This document shows positions 1-8,298 of a stretch of 51,006 nucleotides of DNA, in pieces. The stretch comes from Nonomuraea montanisoli (lineage in GTDB: Bacteria; Actinomycetota; Actinomycetes; Streptosporangiales; Streptosporangiaceae). The stretch's first letter is position 1. Each line of letters begins with the position of its first letter. The notes beneath the pieces were generated by a model that was not told the DNA's origin, did no database searches, and was given only the letters and a program-made list of their open reading frames with translations. Location: assembly GCF_013363975.1 (NCBI RefSeq), contig NZ_JABWGN010000030.1, forward strand, positions 1-51,006, read 5' to 3'. The position numbers and the translations under genes were made by a program.

Positions 1-120
1 ATGAGGTCTCCCACCCTGTGAGGGGGTAAGGCTCCCGGTAGACGACCGGGTTGATAGGCCGGAGGTGGAAGCGCGGTAACGTGTGGAGCTGACCGGTACT
101 AATAGGCCGAGGACTTGACC
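1..120 (+). rRNA. rrl: 23S ribosomal RNA, 3' end (partial)
   Basis: The sequence opens inside the last helices of 23S rRNA. The conserved run ending in 'ggtactaataggccgagg' at about 95-113 is the universal 3'-terminal segment, followed by the usual actinobacterial tail. The 5' part lies outside the window, and the mature 3' end is placed at about 120 by comparison with family sequences from memory, so it may be off by a few bases. The 130-base spacer that follows (121-253) has no tRNA and would carry the processing stem. Confidence 0.96.
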
Positions 121-253
121 ACAAAGCTAATGCTTTGGTGCGTGCTGCGCTCTGTTACTCTTCGCCGGGTCCAGAGCTGCGCCGCATCGAAGATCTTGCT
201 CGCGTCCACTAGGCAATTCTGAGACAGCAAGCAGTGCTTGTGTGTTTCGGAGG

Positions 254-371
254 GTTACGGCGGTTATGGCGGGAAGGAAACACCCGGTTACATTCCGAAC
301 CCGGAAGTTAAGCTTCCCAGCGCCGATGGTACTGCACTCGGGAGGGTGTGGGAGAGTAGGTCACCGCCGGA
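254..371 (+). rRNA. rrf: 5S ribosomal RNA
   Basis: A complete 5S rRNA of about 118 nt. It contains the invariant core 'cattccgaacccggaag' (about 291-307) and the typical 3' part 'gggagagtaggtcaccgcc'. The two ends (ttacggcgg near 255 and ccgcc near 365) pair to form helix I. It lies 130 bases after 23S in the normal 16S-23S-5S order, and a strong terminator follows. Confidence 0.96.
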
Positions 372-383
372 CAATCTTTTGAG

Positions 384-434
384 AAGGGGTTCATGCGGGC
401 CTGGCTGATGCCGGGTTCGTGTGGGCCCCTTTTC
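384..434 (+). terminator. Intrinsic terminator of the rRNA operon
   Basis: Positions 384-405 and 410-431 can pair along all 22 positions if G-T wobbles are allowed, closing a TGAT loop, and a short T-run follows (431-433). It starts 12 bases after 5S, which is where an rRNA operon terminator belongs. Confidence 0.85.
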
Positions 435-1006
435 GCATGCCCGGGGTCAGCTCGCGCATGTCTGAGGCGCGATTCTCCGCATGGGGCTGTCGGGTGACGA
501 CTGCCCACGGGAGGCGTCGTCCCCTGGCCAGGAGCCGTCACGCACCGCCCCATCCGCTCGGCACGTCGCCGGGTTCAGCCAGGCCCTTTTCAGCACGACA
601 CCAGCGCCGTCGATTCATCAGGCCCGACTTCAACAGGCCCGTGGCGTGAGGGGCAGGCATGCGAAGCCCGGAAGGCGGCCCAGGGGGATGGCCAGGAGGG
701 CCAGAGGGGGACGGGCGCAGGAGGAGAATGGCGCCAGCCCGGGCAAGGGATGGCGACCCGAAGCAGGACGGTGGTCCCAAGAGCGGCGGTGACCCAGAGA
801 AGGGGCGGAGTGGCTCGGGGGAGTGGCGGGACAGAAAGGCCGGTCAGAAGAGCCGGTTCGGTGGCCCAGGTGGAGGGGGCGGAGGGGCGGTTGCCCGGGG
901 AGGGCGGCACAGGGAAACCGGGAGCGGTGGCTCGGGGGAGGGCGGCATAGGAAAGCCGGAGGCGGTGTGCCCGCCCCCGGCTGGAACGCTCTGCGGCCTT
1001 ACTTAC
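435..1006. other. Gene-free spacer between rRNA operon and convergent gene
   Basis: About 570 bases between the rRNA terminator and the 3' end of a minus-strand gene. Open frames here have no recognisable product and look like chance GC-rich frames. The right half (from about 796) is strongly G-rich on this strand and contains an imperfect tandem repeat. No tRNA or conserved RNA was seen. Confidence 0.6.
806..960. repeat. Three imperfect copies of a G-rich ~37-bp unit
   Basis: Copies start at about 806, 886 and 923 and share the core 'ggctcgggggag' plus 'gcgg', a short purine run and 'ccgg'. The second and third copies are adjacent; the first is separated by about 45 bases. The G-runs at about 872-905 could support a quadruplex, although one loop is long. 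It lies just downstream of the minus-strand gene ending at 1007. Confidence 0.6.
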
Positions 1007-2482
1007 TTACTTCGGCATGATCAGCAGGGCGTCGCCGACGCCGCGCTCCACCCCGTCCGACGGGCGGTTGACGACCTTGTCGCCCACCACCATGGTGGTC
1101 GAGCCGCCGCCGTCCAGGTTGACGGCCTCCCGGGCGCCGAGCCAGCGCATGAAGCGGGCCGCCTCGATGAAGTTGGCCCCCACCGTGATCCCCGGCTGGC
1201 GGCCGTCGATGACGGCCACGATGAGGCTGCCGTTGCGGGTCGTGCCGAGCAGCGTGCGCGGGTGCCTGCGCAGGATCATGTTGATCGAGTCGTGGCCGTT
1301 GAGCTTGGCGGTGATCCGGGTCTTACCGTTGCGGACCAGGCCGACGCTGCCGGCGATGACGTTCACGTCGGGCGTGAGCTTGATGGCCGAGCGCTTGCGC
1401 AGGTCCACGACCTTGGTGTCGATCTTCAGGGTCGTGCCCTCGGTGGCGTGCGCGGACAGCCACTCGGTGGCCACGCCGGTGCCGTGCAGCACGCGCGTGC
1501 CGCGCGCCACCTCGGCGCCCGGAGCGCGCACGCCGACGACCTTGCCGGTGGCGTCGATCACCACGTCGGCGCCGTCGTCGGCCGGGGTCTTGGCGCCGAA
1601 CTCCTCGGTGTACATGACCAGCTCGTCCGTGCCGGCCGCGCGGTTGACGCCGTTGACCGGGGACTTGGAGCCGTCCTGCGCGATGGCCGTCACCGTGGTG
1701 CTGATCTCGGTGATGCGGGCCGTGCGGCCCTTGAGGACGACGGCGGAGCGGCCGGGCACCGCCTCGCTGAGCAGCTTGCCCGCCACCACCGACGCGCCGA
1801 CCGGCTCGCCCTGGAGGTTCTTGACGGTGTGGATGTTGAAGAAGCCGCCGTTGACGGCCGCGAGGGCGTGGGCGGACTTCGCCATGGCGGAGACCTTGTC
1901 GCGGGCGGCGACGCTGGTGCCGAGGGACGACGCGTACGAGCCGCGGAAGGTCCGCGCGTCGATCATCATGACCTTGACGTTCCAGGGGCCGGTCGTCTCC
2001 AGGCCGTCGTCGCCGGTGTAGTCCACCCGGGACTTCAGGCCGGCGTCCTTGAGCTTGGACACCATCTCCTCGGCCTTCTTCTTCTCCTCAAGCTTCCAGT
2101 CGCCCACCCGCACCATGTAGACGGTCTGCGAGGGGGCGTCGGCCACGGCCGGCCGGACGACCTCCAGCAGGGTCGCGGTCTCGCCTGCGGCCTCCACCTG
2201 AGCCAGAACCGATTCGGCGGTCTGCCGCATGCCGTAGTCACGGCCGCTGGGCATCAGGACGGAAACCGTGTAGCTGTTGCTGGAACTGCCGGCCTGCACG
2301 TCGTACAGGTCGACGCCCTGGGCCACACTGGTCAGCTTCCTCGTCGGCGCCCCTGACGTCCCCAGGGGGAACTTGGCGGACGGGAACTTGACCGATGCCT
2401 GGTCCGCGGCGGCGACGGGCACGGTGGTGACCGTGAGGGCGGCGGCCAGGGACAGGCCGGCGGCGAGGGTACGTCGAGACAT
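1007..2482 (-). CDS. Secreted SPOR-like / phosphodiester glycosidase family protein
   Basis: A 491-residue exported protein. Residues 1-27 form a Sec signal peptide (basic MSRRT, hydrophobic core, AAA site). Residues of about 80-165 resemble a SPOR-like repeat region (MVRVGDWKLEEKKKAEEM). From about 170 to the end is the NAGPA/DUF2233-type phosphodiester glycosidase fold, with the family motifs AAVNGGFF near residue 210 and VNLDGGGSTTM near residue 460. Family members remove capping sugars from phosphodiesters or act on exopolysaccharide; the substrate here is unknown. The ATG is supported by GGAG six bases upstream. The stop lies in a TAAG triplet repeat. The gene converges on the rRNA operon and has no obvious operon partner. 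Confidence 0.85.
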   Translation of the reverse strand: MSRRTLAAGLSLAAALTVTTVPVAAADQASVKFPSAKFPLGTSGAPTRKLTSVAQGVDLYDVQAGSSSNSYTVSVLMPSGRDYGMRQTAESVLAQVEAAGETATLLEVVRPAVADAPSQTVYMVRVGDWKLEEKKKAEEMVSKLKDAGLKSRVDYTGDDGLETTGPWNVKVMMIDARTFRGSYASSLGTSVAARDKVSAMAKSAHALAAVNGGFFNIHTVKNLQGEPVGASVVAGKLLSEAVPGRSAVVLKGRTARITEISTTVTAIAQDGSKSPVNGVNRAAGTDELVMYTEEFGAKTPADDGADVVIDATGKVVGVRAPGAEVARGTRVLHGTGVATEWLSAHATEGTTLKIDTKVVDLRKRSAIKLTPDVNVIAGSVGLVRNGKTRITAKLNGHDSINMILRRHPRTLLGTTRNGSLIVAVIDGRQPGITVGANFIEAARFMRWLGAREAVNLDGGGSTTMVVGDKVVNRPSDGVERGVGDALLIMPK

Positions 2483-2675
2483 GACAACTCCAGAGGGCGG
2501 GCAGTGAACCGCACCATCCTGGCGTGATCATGGTCGGCGGGTGAGCGAAACACGCGAATCGGTCGCAGAGGTTACGAGATTGACATCGCAGTCTGGACAG
2601 GGCTTGCCGTACGACTTGTGGTCGTCACGGAACGTGGGGGCATTCGGGACGTGGTTCGTCGACAAGGGCCGCGCG

Positions 2676-4292
2676 TCAGCGGGAGTCGCGGCGGAAGGAC
2701 TCCAGGGCCAGCAGGGCGACGTGGAGCGACAGGCACGACTCGACGTCGTCGAGGTCCGTGTCGAGGATGCGTTCGAGGCGCCGGAGCCGGTCGTAGAAGG
2801 CGGGCCGAGACAGGTGCGCCTTCTGGGCGGCCACCGCCTTGTTGCGCCCGGCGTCGAGGTAGATGCGCAGGATCCTGGTGAGGTCGCCGCCGCGCTGGGC
2901 GTCGTGGGCGAGCAGCGGCCCGAGCTCCCGCTCGGCGAACGTCTGCAGCCGCGCGTCGTCGCGCAGCAGGTGCAGCAGGCCCCGCAGCCGCAGGTCGGGC
3001 AGCCGGTAGAAGGGCCTGCCGTCGGGTTGTCGCACGGCCACGTCGGCCACCTGCTCGGCTTCGAGGAAGCTGCGGCGCACGTCGCGGATGGAGTCGACCA
3101 CGGAGCCGGCCGCGAGGACGAACGGGGCGCCGCTCTTCCACAGGACGCGCAGGCGCTCGGACAGGGCGGTCAGCGCCGGTTCGGCCTGGGTGCGCGGCGG
3201 CAGCGGCAGCAGGACGCCGACGCGGTCCTGGTCGAGCGCGCCGACGAGGGCCGGCAGGCGGGCGTCGCGGCAGGCCGCGGCGGTCGCCTCGGCCAGCTCG
3301 CCGAGCTGCGCCTGCCCGTCGAGGGCCTGCTCGACGGGCTCGGTGGGCCGGATGACCACGCTGACGAGCTTGCGGCCGGTGAGGGGGACGCCGACGGCGC
3401 GGGCGCGGGCGGCGGCCTCGTCGGGGTCGGCGTAGGCGTGGGTGAGGATGCCGGTGATGATCGTGCCGTGGGCCTGGCGTTCGAGCGACTCCTGGTGGCG
3501 TTCGAGCAGGCGGCCGAGGGCGAGGGTGGTGGCGGCGCGCTCGGCGAGGACCAGGTCGCGGGGCGAGGGCGGCGCGTCGCACAGCAGGATCAGCCGGCCC
3601 CAGTCCTGGCCGCGGGCGCCGACGGTGGTGACCAGCCAGCCGGAGGCCGGGTCGTACGCGGTGCGCTCGGGCGGCGCGACGGCCCGCGAGCGGGTCTCCC
3701 ACCCGGCGAGCAGGCTGCCGGTGTCGCGGGCCGCGGACTCGCAGGCCAGCACCTGGTGGGCGAGGTTCTCCAGCAGCACCGGCCGCCCGGACAGCCGCGC
3801 CACCTGGGCGAGCACCTCGGCGGGCGAGGCGCCCTCGACCGACAGCTCGGTGAACACCTCGTGCAGCTGCTCGGAGGCCCGCAGCTCCTCGAGCTGGATG
3901 TCGATGATCCGGGCGTGCACCGACTCGGTGATCTGCACGAACGGCGTCTCGCGGGTCAGCACGACGAGTGGCAGCCCGTGCTCCTCGGCGGCCTTGACGA
4001 CGGCGGGCGGCAGCTCGCCGACGAACCGGCGGCCCAGCTCCACGATGAGTCCGGCGACGCCGACGGACGCCAGCTCCCCGATGTAGTCGGCGAGCTGCTC
4101 GGGGTCGCGCGGTAGCGCGACGCCGGTGGTGAGCACCAGCTCGCCGCCGCGCAGCAGGGGGGCGATGTCGGCGATCTCGCCGACGTGGACCCACCGCACC
4201 TTGCTGCCCAGCCGGTCCGCGCCCGCGACTACGCGCGGTCCGCCCCGGCGAACCGTCTCCAAGGCGAGCACATCGGCAATGGTGGGCAGCAC
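2676..4292 (-). CDS. PucR-family transcriptional regulator
   Basis: A 538-residue cytoplasmic regulator. The first 130 residues are the PucR N-terminal domain (LPTIADVLAL at the start, GGELVLTTGVAL near 50). A GGDEF-like middle follows, and residues of about 470-530 form the C-terminal helix-turn-helix (RILRIYLDAGRNKAVAAQKA, then RRLERILDTDLDD). PucR proteins control purine, GABA and amino-acid catabolism. The start is a GTG at 4292, chosen because LPTIADVLALETVRRG is the usual family N-terminus. It lies 77 bases after an acyl-CoA synthetase on the same strand. Its target could be that gene or the aminotransferase/MMSDH pair 5 kb away; neither is shown by the sequence. Confidence 0.92.
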   Translation of the reverse strand: MLPTIADVLALETVRRGGPRVVAGADRLGSKVRWVHVGEIADIAPLLRGGELVLTTGVALPRDPEQLADYIGELASVGVAGLIVELGRRFVGELPPAVVKAAEEHGLPLVVLTRETPFVQITESVHARIIDIQLEELRASEQLHEVFTELSVEGASPAEVLAQVARLSGRPVLLENLAHQVLACESAARDTGSLLAGWETRSRAVAPPERTAYDPASGWLVTTVGARGQDWGRLILLCDAPPSPRDLVLAERAATTLALGRLLERHQESLERQAHGTIITGILTHAYADPDEAAARARAVGVPLTGRKLVSVVIRPTEPVEQALDGQAQLGELAEATAAACRDARLPALVGALDQDRVGVLLPLPPRTQAEPALTALSERLRVLWKSGAPFVLAAGSVVDSIRDVRRSFLEAEQVADVAVRQPDGRPFYRLPDLRLRGLLHLLRDDARLQTFAERELGPLLAHDAQRGGDLTRILRIYLDAGRNKAVAAQKAHLSRPAFYDRLRRLERILDTDLDDVESCLSLHVALLALESFRRDSR

Positions 4293-4369
4293 GGACAGAG
4301 CCTATCCGATCAGCTTGTAAGATCGGCAATGCTCCCATTTACATGATGGATTTACACATCGGCAGCCGC

Positions 4370-6025
4370 TCATCGGTTCAGCTCCTCCTCCGTGAACTCC
4401 CGGCCGGGCGGGCGCTCGCGCAGCTCGACCCGGCGGATCTTGCCGGAGATCGTCTTCGGCAGCTCGCCGAACTCCAGCCGCCGCACCCGCTGGTACGGCG
4501 CGAGCCCGCGCCGGCAGTGCTCGAAGATGGACCGCGCGGTGTCCTCGCCGGGCTCGAAGCCGGGTGCGAGCGTCACGTACGCCTTGGGCACGGCCAGGCG
4601 CAGCGGGTCGGGGGCGGGCACCACGGCGGCCTCGGTGACGGCCGGGTGCTCCAGCAGCACGCTCTCCAGCTCGAACGGCGAGATGCGGTAGTCCGACGCC
4701 TTGAACACGTCGTCCGTGCGCCCCACGTACGTGATGTAGCCGTCGGCGTCGCGGGTGGCCACGTCACCGGTGTGGTAGAAGCCGTCGGCCGCGGCGGCGG
4801 AGGCGCCCGCGTAGCCCGTCATCAGCCCGGCGGGCCGGGCCCCGTCGAGCGGCAGGCAGATCTCCCCGTCGTCGCCCGGCCGCCCGGTGACGGGGTCGAG
4901 CAGCGTGATCTCGTAGCCGGGCAGCGGCCGGCCCATCGACCCCGGTCTGACCGGCTCTCCCGGCACGTTGCCGATCTGGGCGGTGGTCTCGGTCTGGCCG
5001 TAGCCGTCGCGGATGGTGAGCCCCCACGCCTTGGCGACCTGGTCGATGATCTCCGGGTTGAGCGGCTCGCCGGCGGCGACGGCGGTGCGCAGCGGCAGCC
5101 GCCAGGCGGACAGGTCCTCCTGGATGAGCATGCGCCACACGGTCGGCGGCGCGCAGAACGTGGTGACGGCCTCGTCGCGCAGCACCTCCAGCAGCCCGGT
5201 GGCGGAGAAGCGCCGGTAGTCGTGGACGAGCACGGTCGCGCCCGCGTTCCACGGCGCGAAGACGCTGCTCCACGCGTGCTTGGCCCAGCCGGGTGACGAC
5301 ACGTTGAGATGCACGTCGCCGGGCCGCAGCCCGATCCAGTACATCGTGGACAGGTGTCCCGCGGGATAGGACAGGTGGGAGTGCTCGACCAGCTTCGGCT
5401 GGGAGGTCGTGCCGGAGGTGAAGTAGAGCAGCATGGGGTCGCCGGACAGGGTGGGCGCCTCGGGGGTGAAGCGGGCGTCCGCCTCGCGGCTGTCGTGGTA
5501 GGGCAGCCAGCCGTACGCGTCGCCCACGGCGATCCTGGTGAACGGCCCGGCGGCGAACTTGCCGGCGTCGGAGGCGTTGGCGACGACGTGCGCGACGCCG
5601 GCCCGCTCGACGCGCTCGGCGACGTCCTTGGCAGTCAGCAGGGTCGTGGCCGGGATGACGACGGCGCCGAGCTTCATGGCGGCGAGCAGGCTCTCCCACA
5701 GCTCGACCTGGTTGCCGAGCATGAGCAGGATCCGGTCGCCGCGGCGCACGCCCTGCTCGTGCAGCCAGTGGGCGACCTGGGCGGATCGGGCCGACAGCTC
5801 GGCGAAGGTCAGCGACACCGGGCGGTCCCCGCCGACGATGCGCAGCGCCGGCGCGCCGGGTGTCTCGGCGGCGAGCACCCCGTCGAACCAGTCGAGCGCC
5901 CAGTTGAAGCGCTCCGGCCGGGGCCAGCGGAACTCCCTGCGCGCGGTCGCGTAGTCGGCCTCCAGCAGGAGGTCGCGGGCCGCGCGGAAGCCGCTCACGT
6001 CGTGGTGCTGCTCGTCATCTCCCAT
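4370..6025 (-). CDS. AMP-dependent acyl-CoA synthetase (acetyl/medium-chain ACS type)
   Basis: A 551-residue adenylate-forming enzyme that activates a carboxylic acid with ATP and transfers it to CoA. The P-loop-like motif YFTSGTTSQPK is near residue 207, DGYGQTETT near 345, the hinge region GRTDDVFKASDYRISPFE near 440, and the catalytic lysine motif PKTISGKIRR near 525. The pattern resembles the ACSM/benzoate-type branch of the superfamily; the substrate is not certain. The ATG at 6025 lies 12 bases after the stop of a TetR gene on the same strand, so the two are probably cotranscribed from the operator region near 6770. Confidence 0.92.
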   Translation of the reverse strand: MGDDEQHHDVSGFRAARDLLLEADYATARREFRWPRPERFNWALDWFDGVLAAETPGAPALRIVGGDRPVSLTFAELSARSAQVAHWLHEQGVRRGDRILLMLGNQVELWESLLAAMKLGAVVIPATTLLTAKDVAERVERAGVAHVVANASDAGKFAAGPFTRIAVGDAYGWLPYHDSREADARFTPEAPTLSGDPMLLYFTSGTTSQPKLVEHSHLSYPAGHLSTMYWIGLRPGDVHLNVSSPGWAKHAWSSVFAPWNAGATVLVHDYRRFSATGLLEVLRDEAVTTFCAPPTVWRMLIQEDLSAWRLPLRTAVAAGEPLNPEIIDQVAKAWGLTIRDGYGQTETTAQIGNVPGEPVRPGSMGRPLPGYEITLLDPVTGRPGDDGEICLPLDGARPAGLMTGYAGASAAAADGFYHTGDVATRDADGYITYVGRTDDVFKASDYRISPFELESVLLEHPAVTEAAVVPAPDPLRLAVPKAYVTLAPGFEPGEDTARSIFEHCRRGLAPYQRVRRLEFGELPKTISGKIRRVELRERPPGREFTEEELNR

Positions 6026-6037
6026 ACCCTCAATCTG

Positions 6038-6742
6038 CTACGAGCGCAGCCGGGCCTCAAGGCCGTCGAGCACCGTGGTGAGACCGAACGCGAAACTCGT
6101 CTCCCGCAGCGTGTCGGTGTCGGAGACCTTGTCGTTGATCTCGGTGAGGCGCTCCAGCAGGTCGGGGAAGTCGCGGGCGACGTGCCGGAACGTCTCCTTC
6201 ATGGACTCCTGGTCGAGCTCCTCGCCGCCCATGGACGACTGCCAGGCGATCTCGGGGATGACCGTGCCGAACACGTACGCGGTGAGGGCGGCGTTGGCGT
6301 AGTCGATGTCCAGGCCCTCGAAGCCGGCCAGCGCGAAGGCCTTGCGCAGCCGGTCGGACATCGACAGCGCGTTGGGGCCGAGGGCGGGCAGGCGGCCGAT
6401 GAGGGAGCCGACCCAGGGGTGGAACAGCATGACCCGGCGCATGCTGTGGGCGAAGGTCGTGATGGTGTCGCGCCAGCCGAGCTCCTCGGGGACGGGCAGG
6501 GCGATCTGGCCCCAGACGTGGTCGTAGGCCAGCTCCAGCAGCTCGTCCTTGTTCTCGACGTACCAGTAGATGGTGGTGGCGCCGGAGCCCAGCCGCGCGC
6601 CGAGCTTGCGCATGCTGAGGCCGTCGAGCCCCTCGGCGTCGAGCAGCTCCAGCGTCGCGCGGACGATCTCCTCGCGGCTGCGGCCGGGGGTCCGGGCGGG
6701 CCGCGGCTCGCGGGTCCAGACGGAGGAGATCTGCTTGCTCAT
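6038..6742 (-). CDS. TetR-family regulator with TetR_C tetracycline-repressor-like domain
   Basis: A 234-residue repressor. The HTH spans residues of about 20-65 (REEIVRATLELLDAEGLDG, then LGSGATTIYWYVENKDELL), followed by an all-helical ligand domain of the TetR_C class. ATG at 6742 is preferred over longer in-frame starts because homologous proteins begin just before the HTH and a GGGG run lies just upstream. A possible -10 (TATGCT on this strand) sits next to palindrome 1 of the operator array at 6761-6840, suggesting autorepression. It lies upstream of the acyl-CoA synthetase and divergent from an MFS exporter, the classic layout for a drug- or acid-responsive exporter. Confidence 0.92.
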   Translation of the reverse strand: MSKQISSVWTREPRPARTPGRSREEIVRATLELLDAEGLDGLSMRKLGARLGSGATTIYWYVENKDELLELAYDHVWGQIALPVPEELGWRDTITTFAHSMRRVMLFHPWVGSLIGRLPALGPNALSMSDRLRKAFALAGFEGLDIDYANAALTAYVFGTVIPEIAWQSSMGGEELDQESMKETFRHVARDFPDLLERLTEINDKVSDTDTLRETSFAFGLTTVLDGLEARLRS

Positions 6743-6760
6743 TGCCCCAGCATAAAACCT

Positions 6761-6840
6761 CTCGCACAGTGTGCGAGATTGGTCGTACAGTGTGCGAGTG
6801 ATTTCGAACGACGTACCAGAACCCTCGAACGACGTGCGAG
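6761..6840. promoter_or_regulatory. Four-rung operator array with 21-bp spacing
   Basis: CTCGCACAGTGTGCGAG at 6761-6777 is a perfect palindrome with 8-base arms and one central base. TCGTACA-G-TGTGCGA at 6783-6797 matches it at 6 of 7 arm positions. Two further copies with diverged centres begin at 6804 and 6825 (TCGAACGACGT in both; the last ends GTGCGAG). All four begin exactly 21 bp apart (6762, 6783, 6804, 6825), i.e. two helical turns, placing the dimers on one face. The divergent TetR is the likely ligand. The last two copies may overlap the start of the MFS gene. Confidence 0.75.
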
Positions 6841-8273
6841 ACCCGCGGCGGTGGTGGACGCTCGTCGTCCTGTGTCTGTCGGTGCTGGTGCTGGGCGTGG
6901 ACGGGACGGTGCTCAACCTGGCCATCCCGTCGCTGATCCGCACCCTGGGCGCGAGCCCCGGCGACATCCAGTGGATCCTCGACGCCTACGTGCTGGCCTT
7001 CGCCGGGTTGCTGCTGACCGCGGGCAGCCTGTCCGACCGCTACGGCCGGCGCAGATTCCTGATCATCGGTCTGGCCTTCTTCGGCGGCGCGTCGCTGCTG
7101 GCCGTGCTGGCCTCGGAGCCGTGGCAGCTCATCGGCGCGCGGGCGCTCATGGGGGTCGGCGGTTCGATCCTCATGCCCTCCACGCTGTCCATCCTGATGA
7201 CGGTCTTCGACGAGGCCGAGCGGCGCAAGGCGATGGCCGCCTGGAGCGCCGTCGCCATGGTGAGCGTGATCGCGGGCCCCACGCTGGGCGGCTTCCTGCT
7301 CGACCACTACTGGTGGGGATCGGTCTTCCTGCTGAACGTGCCGATCGCCGGGCTGGCCATCGTGGCCGCGTTCGTGCTCATGCCGGAGACCCGCAGCTCC
7401 GGGCGCCGGATCGACCCGGTGGGCGTGGTCCTGTCCGTCGTCGGGCTGACCGCCGCCGTCTACGTCATCATCGAGCGCGAGTGGAACGTGGGCGGCATCG
7501 CGACCGCCGTGGTGGCCCTCGGCGCGTTCGTGGTGTGGGAGGTGCGGTCCGCGCATCCGATGCTGCCGCTGGAGCTGTTCCGCAACCGCAACTTCAGCGG
7601 GGCGTCCTTCTCCATCCTGCTGATGTCCTTCGGCGCGGGCGCGGTGATGCTCATGCTGACGCAGTACCTGCAGTTCGTGCTCGGCTACGGGCCGATGAAG
7701 GCGGGCCTCGCGCTGCTGCCGTACGCGGTGGCCGCGGCGCTGTTCAACGGCCTCGGCGCGGCGCTCGGCCAGCGGGTGAGCAACCGCGTGCTCGTCGGCG
7801 CGGGGCTGCTCGTCATGGCCGGCGGGTTCGCGGTGCTGGCCACGACCACCGGCTACCTGCCGGTGCTGACCGGGCTGATGGTCATGGGCGTCGGCGGCGG
7901 CCTGGCCGGCCCGGCGGCCTACGCCTCGCTCATGGGGGCGATCCCCGTGGAGCACGCCGGGGTCGGCTCGGCCCTGAACGACACCGTCCAGCAGGTCGGC
8001 CTGGCCATGAGCATCGCGATCCTCGGCAGCGTGCTGGCGGGGGTGTTCACCTCGGCCATGCCCGCGGGCGTGCCGGCCGCGGCCAAGGAGTCGATCGGCG
8101 ACGCGATCCGCCTGGGCTTCGCCGAGCCCGCCAAGGCCGCGTTCACCGACGCCGTGCACCTCGGGGCGTGGGTGGGCGGCGGGTTCTGCGTGGCCGCCGC
8201 GCTGCTCGCGCTGGCGGTGCTCCGGCCGCCCGCCCCGGCCGCCGCTCCCGAGCCCGAGCCCGAGCGGGTGTGA
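6798..8273 (+). CDS. MFS drug exporter, DHA2 (14-TM) family
   Basis: About 491 residues with many hydrophobic helices. The conserved DHA motifs are visible: VLGVDGTVLNLAIPSL in TM1, LSDRYGRRRFLI between TM2 and TM3, and a GPTLGGFL motif-C sequence in TM5. It probably exports a drug or toxic metabolite by proton antiport. Start choice is difficult: no Shine-Dalgarno is seen. GTG 6798 fits a leaderless transcript from a TACAGT -10 at 6786, while GTG 6834 would place all four operator repeats outside the coding region and still gives a normal MFS N-terminus. The residues between (SNDVPEPSNDVRD) are just the translated operator repeats. Divergent from, and presumably repressed by, the TetR gene. 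Confidence 0.9.
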   Translation: MISNDVPEPSNDVRDPRRWWTLVVLCLSVLVLGVDGTVLNLAIPSLIRTLGASPGDIQWILDAYVLAFAGLLLTAGSLSDRYGRRRFLIIGLAFFGGASLLAVLASEPWQLIGARALMGVGGSILMPSTLSILMTVFDEAERRKAMAAWSAVAMVSVIAGPTLGGFLLDHYWWGSVFLLNVPIAGLAIVAAFVLMPETRSSGRRIDPVGVVLSVVGLTAAVYVIIEREWNVGGIATAVVALGAFVVWEVRSAHPMLPLELFRNRNFSGASFSILLMSFGAGAVMLMLTQYLQFVLGYGPMKAGLALLPYAVAAALFNGLGAALGQRVSNRVLVGAGLLVMAGGFAVLATTTGYLPVLTGLMVMGVGGGLAGPAAYASLMGAIPVEHAGVGSALNDTVQQVGLAMSIAILGSVLAGVFTSAMPAGVPAAAKESIGDAIRLGFAEPAKAAFTDAVHLGAWVGGGFCVAAALLALAVLRPPAPAAAPEPEPERV

Positions 8274-8298
8274 GCCCGGCGGCTCATCGGACGCTGTT

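Noticed and set aside
121..253. tRNA in the 23S-5S spacer
   Set aside because: No cloverleaf or TTC-loop sequence could be found.
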